A stretch of 8,700 nucleotides of DNA from Oscillospiraceae bacterium (GTDB lineage: Bacteria > Bacillota > Clostridia > Oscillospirales > Acutalibacteraceae), in assembly GCA_009783605.1 (NCBI GenBank), contig WRDE01000066.1:1-8700 (forward strand). The letters are read 5' to 3'. The notes beneath the pieces are model-generated. The model was not told the origin of the DNA. It saw only the letters and a list, made by a program, of their open reading frames with translations, and did not search any database. Positions 5,001-8,700 of the stretch are shown here, piece by piece. Position 1 is the stretch's first letter; every line of letters begins with the position of its first letter. The position numbers and the translations under genes are program-made.

Positions 5001-7523
5001 ACAGCGATGGACGGCTGCGTATTTACCCTGACCGCGTATCCCAACATGTCCTTCAGCGGGGAGCCGGCCGCGGTCAAAACCATCCGCCCCTCCACCTTCT
5101 CCGGCGAAACCTTTGACCTCGATCTGCGGCCCGGTTACAGCTACCGGATCGAGGAGGCCGAAACGCCGGAGGGCTTCAAGATCAACGAGGGAAAAAGCTG
5201 GTACATACTGTACGGCGCCGGGATACAAATCTTCCGCAACCAGGCGCTGACCGATCAGATACCGGCCGGGGAGTTCGGCCGGATCCCCGGCGGCGACGAA
5301 TCCGCCGTCACCTCCTCTTTCAAGGTCTATAACCTGCCGGACGGCGGTTCGCCGCGGTCCCGGCTGCGGGTCTATCAATACGACGAGACCGGCGAAAACC
5401 GGATCGACGGCGAGTATATCGGCGAAAAGGTCGGCGAAACCGCACACGGCGACGATGTGCTTGTCTCCCGCTGGAACGGCGCGGTGTACACGGTACTGCG
5501 TTCCAACGCTGATTTTTCGGTCCGGGGCGAGGCCTACGGGTACCCGCTGATCTGCAACGACGAGCGGTATAACTTTATCGATCTTGTCCCCGGCAGGTAT
5601 ATCCTGACCGCCTTCCGCCCCCCCGCGGGATACGCGCTGGATCCCACCGAATACCGGATCACTGTCGGCGAAAACGGGACGGTCACGATGGACGACCGGC
5701 ACGATCCCCTCGCCGACCAGGCGGGATATCTCCCCGGCCTGCAAAACTTGGCCGCCGGCCAGTTCCCCTCCCCCATGCTGGATCCGGTCACCGGCGAAGC
5801 GGTCAACACCCTGACGGTCCACACCAAGAGCAAACGCCCGGAGTATCTGCTGCATATCCAGAAAATCGACGGCAATACCGGCGACAGCCTGAGCGGTGTG
5901 GCCTTCACCGTCGCCGGTGCCGACGGCACCGCTTACGCCGCGGCCCAATTCCATACCGACAGCTCGGGTATTGCTGATATCCCGTTCCCCTACGCCGACG
6001 GCAGCTACCGGATCAGCGAAACCGGCCCGCTGAGCGGCTATGAGCCGGTCCCGGACTACCTTGTCCGGTGCGCCGGCGGCACCATGACCGTCAGCGGCGG
6101 CCCCGACAGCCTTGAAAACATCATGATCCGGCAGGGCGGATACGCTTTCTATGAACACGAAGGCGCCGATACGCTGTTTGCCCCGGACCAGTTGGACGCC
6201 ATCCGTCTCCGGCCGGTCGACAGCGCCGCCGTATCCGGTATTATCGGCCGGGCCGAAGCGGTGCTGACCGCCAAAAACTTTCTGCGGCGGCTGATCCTCC
6301 TCAAGGACGATGTGGACGGCACCGCCGAAGATCTCACCGCTACCTTTGCCGTCTATGATAAAAACACCTCCTTTATAACCAATCCGCTCTCTACCTATCT
6401 GACCGGTCAGACCCCCCCGCCGGAGCTGTCTTTGCCCTACGGCACCTTTTACATGACCGAGATCATGCAGCCCGGCGGGTATATGCCGGCGCCGCAGGAA
6501 TACACCATCACCCATAACGCCGAAAACGGCTATATCATCACCGGCGGGCCCCGGTACAGCGTGGGCGGCAGCAGTATGACCGCGGTATTAGAGCCGGCCG
6601 GCGACGGGGTTTACACGCTCCGGGTTAAAAACCAGAAGGATACCCGGGAGGATACCCGGGTGGTCATCCGCAAGCGGGTGCTGAACCAGTTCGGCAGCAT
6701 TCCCGGCGAAGAGGATTACCGCCGGGCCGGTCTCGAAATCGCCCAGCCGGTCACCGTTTCAGTGATGATCACCGACGTCAGCACCGGACGCGGCTATTCC
6801 GGCTCCTTTGAATACCGGGAGGGCCAGACCGCCGCCAACTATATGGAATTCGTCGGTCTGCCCTTCGGCACCTACCGCGTGGATGAGATCAGCGTCCCCC
6901 ATTTCGATATGAGCAGGACCGCCCTCAGCTTTTCGCCGGCCGCTTCGGATTCCTGGAGCAGCGCTTTCGATAACGAGACGAAATATTTCACCCTGACCAA
7001 ACCCTCCGAAACGCGGGCGATGGAATCCGACAGCCAAATCACCTTGGATCTGACCGGTTATCTGCGGGACCGCGGGTTCGGCAAGGTCGAACAGGCCAAA
7101 AATCTGTTTTCCCTCGACCCCCACGCGGTCGCGGATCCCTATGCTTCGATCCGGGTCAGCTTTTTCCGGAAAAACGAACAGCCTCTCGAAGACGGCTATA
7201 CCTTCTCCTTCAAGGTTCTCCCGCCGGAGGGGACGGCACCGCTGAAATTCAACTACGACGCCCCCACCGACAGCTACACCCTCAACATCACCGGCAGCGG
7301 CTCCGAAACCGTCACCCTGTCCCGCGGTTCGGTTCTGCTGCGCGGGCTGAAGGAGAGCGGCAGCTACACCGTCGTGATACTCGGCGGTTCGCTCCCGCCG
7401 GGTATGCGGGCCGGCTTCTATCCGGCTGAGGGCAGCCCGCTGTCAGACAGCAGTACCGTTCCGGTTATTCCCGGCGAACGGCTGACCGTCAAGGGATATT
7501 GTGACGACGACGGTCAATTCTAA
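2028..7523 (+). CDS. giant secreted thioester-domain adhesin with Cna-B-like stalk, no visible wall anchor
   Basis: This 1831-aa exported protein is a predicted covalent surface adhesin. Its signal peptide has RR at 57-58, a hydrophobic core at about 59-80, and likely cleavage after Ala83 (GYA-D). The thioester domain (about 88-260) has FC at Cys117 and DTQAVYW with Gln178, the Cys/Gln pair that in TED-family adhesins forms a thioester that attacks host amines. Residues 440-866 are beta-helix-like: short Gly/Asn/Cys strands ending SGSKIWKTREDDYPALSE. Prealbumin-like Cna-B domains follow at about 977-1085, 1112-1222, 1272-1356, 1420-1503, 1544-1640 and 1706-1822. Pairs K983/E1043, K1279/E1331, K1426/E1478 and K1549/E1620 fit isopeptide crosslinks; domains 2 and 6 lack them. 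The C-terminus (GYCDDDGQF) has no LPxTG and no membrane segment. The start at 2028 is chosen for a weak GGGGT 7 bases upstream; ATG 2187 (residue 54) has no ribosome site. Confidence 0.88.
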   Translation: MKKAIQAQLSRLILFIGWTVDKKYVLPLAKPAPRKERHPTLKKSLSTIFSKFSMTPRRILSVLLTAAICISLLAMTTSIAGYADTTSQYTLHPGQGAGVNWLSVRDNISGTQYGTFCSHPKLAGSGPPSPFVMFYNDERGHNPILQSILGATGMNAAYFSEMRYCLTYGYTNALMDTQAVYWAYLNLRRPDIFDNFAGYPLTGAETGRWFSSDAATLGGTAIPGGQTIQVGDTCPVGAYYHNSRYTNTMITSDDGVTAGPFRLAFDLTDPAFSRALLQINHGAGKDRAPELLLRGPSCRFYADDTFSVPVTSVRMGEEFYVKYTGPAEPGGREISIRADAALPLTTKVVADRFFYADLAQYQYTLDLRTFEQQTFRVSFTGTDNPEPEAARPSAKKDAAQYNGTDAGGEYADILRRDSGAGALWRTTVHTNESGPVILKYGYPDYELRDGIDGVVRAGGAEELRAAITADPAAKIRLTADLDMTGQEPLPEFSGILDGQGHRIYNYTTAGDPFFAALSGAVLYKTRFEQFTMNRPDGKTEPGAVLAAAADGLIIRNCAFTDFSYSGGGSGALLFGTVSNSYFSGITLHGKLTGGPNAGYFLSAVLKDSTVTDFTVLSGSEMSGSSDMSVIGQFENSFLYNARIQPGVVFRGTNANYCGFVLARNPLPGRNGSVVERCGNYATLTGSFKSIQGIGISARGYNTFRRCYVELDTSGVTFASRIAGICRFDQSGTDNGLIDQCYVKWNDARANGFAAGILYTQGGHGTVSNCLTAGTLHADGDLAGILSLSAADTAPAAGVTVENCLFILNDIPLFIYADEWDGAYVSPDTLQGHDAAGYLAESGWDIDESGSKIWKTREDDYPALSECGYADTQVVYVHEEYPGRPDAADRQVYENGEFLPVSASVYSADWFYPHTGPTGEEVHIYLDGTVDTAFTWYTLDPDLPAGRYRGSLYITPERGFDWPGDEDDAWVEIIQKTTRLNIIKMLLDNNSQTAMDGCVFTLTAYPNMSFSGEPAAVKTIRPSTFSGETFDLDLRPGYSYRIEEAETPEGFKINEGKSWYILYGAGIQIFRNQALTDQIPAGEFGRIPGGDESAVTSSFKVYNLPDGGSPRSRLRVYQYDETGENRIDGEYIGEKVGETAHGDDVLVSRWNGAVYTVLRSNADFSVRGEAYGYPLICNDERYNFIDLVPGRYILTAFRPPAGYALDPTEYRITVGENGTVTMDDRHDPLADQAGYLPGLQNLAAGQFPSPMLDPVTGEAVNTLTVHTKSKRPEYLLHIQKIDGNTGDSLSGVAFTVAGADGTAYAAAQFHTDSSGIADIPFPYADGSYRISETGPLSGYEPVPDYLVRCAGGTMTVSGGPDSLENIMIRQGGYAFYEHEGADTLFAPDQLDAIRLRPVDSAAVSGIIGRAEAVLTAKNFLRRLILLKDDVDGTAEDLTATFAVYDKNTSFITNPLSTYLTGQTPPPELSLPYGTFYMTEIMQPGGYMPAPQEYTITHNAENGYIITGGPRYSVGGSSMTAVLEPAGDGVYTLRVKNQKDTREDTRVVIRKRVLNQFGSIPGEEDYRRAGLEIAQPVTVSVMITDVSTGRGYSGSFEYREGQTAANYMEFVGLPFGTYRVDEISVPHFDMSRTALSFSPAASDSWSSAFDNETKYFTLTKPSETRAMESDSQITLDLTGYLRDRGFGKVEQAKNLFSLDPHAVADPYASIRVSFFRKNEQPLEDGYTFSFKVLPPEGTAPLKFNYDAPTDSYTLNITGSGSETVTLSRGSVLLRGLKESGSYTVVILGGSLPPGMRAGFYPAEGSPLSDSSTVPVIPGERLTVKGYCDDDGQF
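2064..2182. repeat. cluster of four perfect hairpins inside the adhesin 5' coding end
   Basis: Four inverted repeats lie back to back. Hairpin 1 has 13-bp arms at 2064-2076 and 2087-2099 (ATACTTTTTATCG). Hairpin 2 is GTTTTGCC-TTT-GGCAAAAC at 2100-2118. Hairpin 3 has 8-bp arms at 2119-2126 and 2131-2138 around CGCA. Hairpin 4 has 17-bp arms at 2144-2160 and 2166-2182. Together they take up nearly every base of 119. Arms 1 and 4 share an ACTTT...ATCG look. The segment encodes residues 13-52, ahead of the signal peptide, and is stop-free in that frame and in one antisense frame. It reads like a small dispersed element inserted into the gene start; an RNA regulatory role is the alternative. Confidence 0.75.
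6637..6660 (+). repeat. exact 12-bp tandem duplication within the adhesin gene
   Basis: AGGATACCCGGG occurs twice in direct succession (6637-6648 and 6649-6660). It adds four residues in frame (DTRE then DTRV) in the linker just before the fifth Cna-B-like domain. Perfect identity suggests a recent slippage event. Confidence 0.8.
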
Positions 7524-7569
7524 TCTTTTCTTTTGATTTCTTCTTATTTCCCCATCCTCTCCCCTTTTT

Positions 7570-7616
7570 AGTCCAAAGGCCGGTCTGTTACGGACCGGCC
7601 TTTGGACTGTGTTTTT
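7570..7616 (+). terminator. strong rho-independent terminator after the adhesin gene
   Basis: Arms AGTCCAAAGGCCGGTC (7570-7585) and GACCGGCCTTTGGACT (7593-7608) are exact 16-bp complements with a 7-base loop, followed by GTG and a T5 run (7612-7616). It starts 47 bases after the adhesin TAA. The stretch before it (7524-7569) is almost purely C and T. It separates the adhesin from the LCP-like gene transcriptionally. Confidence 0.9.
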
Positions 7617-7623
7617 CCTGCAA

Positions 7624-7647
7624 AAAGATTACAAATTTGTAATCTTT
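7624..7647. promoter_or_regulatory. perfect 24-bp palindrome upstream of the LCP promoter, candidate operator
   Basis: AAAGATTACAAA (7624-7635) is followed immediately by its exact reverse complement TTTGTAATCTTT (7636-7647). With no loop it is a better dimeric protein site than an RNA hairpin. It ends 18 bases before the likely -35 of the next gene, a usual place for an activator site or upstream operator. The TTACA...TGTAA core recalls BlaI/MecI-type operators, but the 4-base centre differs from the usual one, so the regulator is not assigned. Confidence 0.5.
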
Positions 7648-7665
7648 AAAATCCACTGTAAAGCA

Positions 7666-7693
7666 TTGTATTTACGGATTTTTTTGATATAAT
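7666..7693 (+). promoter_or_regulatory. promoter of the LCP-like gene
   Basis: TATAAT (7688-7693) is a perfect -10, and TTGTAT (7666-7671) is a fair -35 at 16-base spacing. The predicted start is near 7700, giving a leader of about 45 bases. The leader contains GGAGAGG (7725-7731), 14 bases before the ATG at 7746, a rather long ribosome-site spacing. No other in-frame start fits better. Confidence 0.7.
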
Positions 7694-7745
7694 GAATAGA
7701 ATAGCGTAGTAATATAAAAAAAACGGAGAGGCGGTATTTCCCGGT

Positions 7746-8618
7746 ATGGCGTTTATCTATCATCCGGCCCCGGCGCGTAAAAAACACCGCTTTCCCCGTG
7801 TTTTCGCCTTTGTTTTCACCTTCCTGCTTTTTTCGGCGGTGTTTGCCGCCGTCATTCTCTGGGCGATTACCCAGTTTGCCCCGGCGGCGCCGGAATCCTC
7901 TTCCGGCTATCTTCCCGAATTTACCGCCGAAGACCGCGGCGTGCTGTTGGTGATATTTGAACAGGACCGGCGCGCCGGCGGATTTGTCACGGTGAGCGCC
8001 GATCCGGCGGCCGGGAGCATCACCGCCGCCGCTTTTCCGCGGGAGACGGTGGTGGAGGACGGTGTCTCCCGGATCCGGCTATATGAGCTGTACGCGCAGC
8101 CTGACGGCGGCGCGGCGGCGGCGCGGACGCTGTCTGCCCTCACCGGCGAAAAGATCGAAAAATATATGGCGGTCAGCATCCCGAACGCCGGGAAAATCGT
8201 CAACGCGTTTGAAAAAAAGCTGATCCTGGAGCTGCCGGAGGACGTCAGCTATACCGATCCCGAAAGCCAGTATACCATCAGGCTGACCGCCGGCCGGGTG
8301 ACATTGAACGGCTCTCAGGCCGCCGCGCTGCTGCGGTATAACGGCTGGCAGCAGGGCCGTTCGCAGCAGTCGCTAATCCACGCCCAGATGATCGCGGCGC
8401 TGATCAATCAATATTTAATCGCCGACCGGCAGGATGCGGATGATTTTGCCGCCATCATTGATTGGGTGGATTCCAACATCCGGATCCCGGATTATGAGCG
8501 CATCAAAAACGGTTTGGACTATCTGAGCGAAAAAAACACCGGCTCGGTCTGCACAGCAGTCCCCGCGCCCGGCCGGTATGTGGGGACTGCGGACGATGTC
8601 CGGTTTGAAGTTGAGTGA
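7746..8618 (+). CDS. divergent LytR-CpsA-Psr (LCP) family membrane protein
   Basis: This 290-aa protein has a basic cytoplasmic tail (RKKHRF, 11-16), one membrane segment (about 17-44) and an extracellular domain. LCP enzymes transfer undecaprenyl-linked glycopolymers to peptidoglycan. Matching features are AAAFPRETVV (94-103, the family's 'PRDT' with Arg99) and LTGEKIEKYMAVSIPNAGKI (132-151, the usual 'hYv.id..gf..lvd' strand/helix). The family's end motif appears as RLTAGRVTLNGSQAAALLRY (179-198), with Arg197 and GRSQQSLIHAQ (204-214) in place of 'R..RQ'. The usual 'RsDT' metal-binding segment is missing: residues 74-84 read DRRAGGFVTVS. The domain is also shorter than typical. It may therefore be a divergent or inactive homologue. 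It has its own promoter downstream of the adhesin terminator; residues 225-290 are unassigned. Confidence 0.8.
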   Translation: MAFIYHPAPARKKHRFPRVFAFVFTFLLFSAVFAAVILWAITQFAPAAPESSSGYLPEFTAEDRGVLLVIFEQDRRAGGFVTVSADPAAGSITAAAFPRETVVEDGVSRIRLYELYAQPDGGAAAARTLSALTGEKIEKYMAVSIPNAGKIVNAFEKKLILELPEDVSYTDPESQYTIRLTAGRVTLNGSQAAALLRYNGWQQGRSQQSLIHAQMIAALINQYLIADRQDADDFAAIIDWVDSNIRIPDYERIKNGLDYLSEKNTGSVCTAVPAPGRYVGTADDVRFEVE

Positions 8619-8642
8619 GTAGTGATTAGTGGATAGTGGTGG
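8615..8642 (+). repeat. 7-base tandem repeat at the LCP stop codon
   Basis: Units AGTGATT, AGTGGAT and AGTGGTG follow each other from 8621 and are preceded by TGAGTGAGT, which contains the TGA stop (8616-8618). Stops at 8616 (TGA), 8620 (TAG), 8627 (TAG) and 8634 (TAG) cover all three plus-strand frames. It matches the repeat style seen after the phosphoesterase and 117-aa genes. Confidence 0.7.
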
Positions 8643-8676
8643 CGATAACCAATAAAATCAAGCAGACAACCAAATT

Positions 8677-8700
8677 CTAATCACTAATCACTATCCACTA
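8677..8700 (-). repeat. inverted copy of the AGTGATT-type heptad repeat at the window edge
   Basis: CTAATCA, CTAATCA and CTATCCA follow in succession to the right edge and are the reverse complement of the 8621-8642 repeat type. Twelve bases (8689-8700) are exactly complementary to 8627-8638. The pair encloses about 40 bases. It could be the tail of a convergent gene outside the window or one end of a small inverted-repeat element. Confidence 0.65.

Noticed and set aside
3840..6515. Minus-strand open frame of 891 codons inside the adhesin gene
   Set aside because: Antisense to a well-supported gene with GC-rich third positions, which leave the complementary frame open; the composition is Gly/Arg/Val-rich without domains.
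1..8700. CRISPR array, tRNA, rRNA, transposase or phage genes
   Set aside because: No direct-repeat/spacer pattern, tRNA-like fold, rRNA signature or mobile-element protein was seen anywhere in the window.

Overview
The window suggests a GC-rich anaerobic Firmicute of the class Clostridia, most likely from the Oscillospirales/Ruminococcaceae side. The reasons are sigma-A promoters and AAGGAGG-type ribosome sites in a GC-rich coding background, small conserved clostridial-type hypothetical proteins, a giant thioester-domain/Cna-B surface protein, a LytR-CpsA-Psr-like membrane protein, and intergenic DNA full of palindromes and degenerate 7-base repeats. The taxonomic call is inference from sequence style; no marker gene is present.

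Layout. Bases 2-58 may hold the last codons of an unseen plus-strand gene. Bases 881-50 (minus strand) carry three small genes in a row: 82 aa, 117 aa and a 46-aa hydrophobic protein, the last with a GTG start. A 74-bp divergent spacer separates them from a plus-strand YfcE/MJ0936-type metallophosphoesterase (956-1423). Bases 1424-2027 contain no believable gene. They hold a 7-base repeat starting at the phosphoesterase stop codon, a perfect 14-bp-stem palindrome, a (GC)5 plus pyrimidine tract, further palindromes, and then an AT-rich segment with a near-consensus promoter (TTGACT-17-TATAAT).

That promoter drives the dominant gene (2028-7523, 1831 aa). It encodes a secreted, thioester-forming adhesin with a signal peptide, a thioester domain (Cys117/Gln178), a Cys-bearing beta-helix-like region, and a stalk of about six Cna-B/prealbumin-like domains. 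Four of those domains show a Lys/Glu pair suited to an isopeptide crosslink. No sortase motif or C-terminal membrane anchor is present. The first 53 codons contain four back-to-back perfect hairpins (2064-2182), which look like a repeat element captured in frame ahead of the signal peptide.

A strong terminator (7570-7616) ends that unit. A second promoter, with a perfect 24-bp palindrome just upstream, drives a divergent LCP-type membrane protein (7746-8618). The two genes both concern the cell envelope, but the terminator and separate promoter argue against an operon. The window ends in inverted 7-base repeats beginning at the LCP stop codon. The most notable items are the unanchored thioester adhesin, the four-hairpin element at its 5' end, and the repeated placement of heptad repeats exactly at stop codons.
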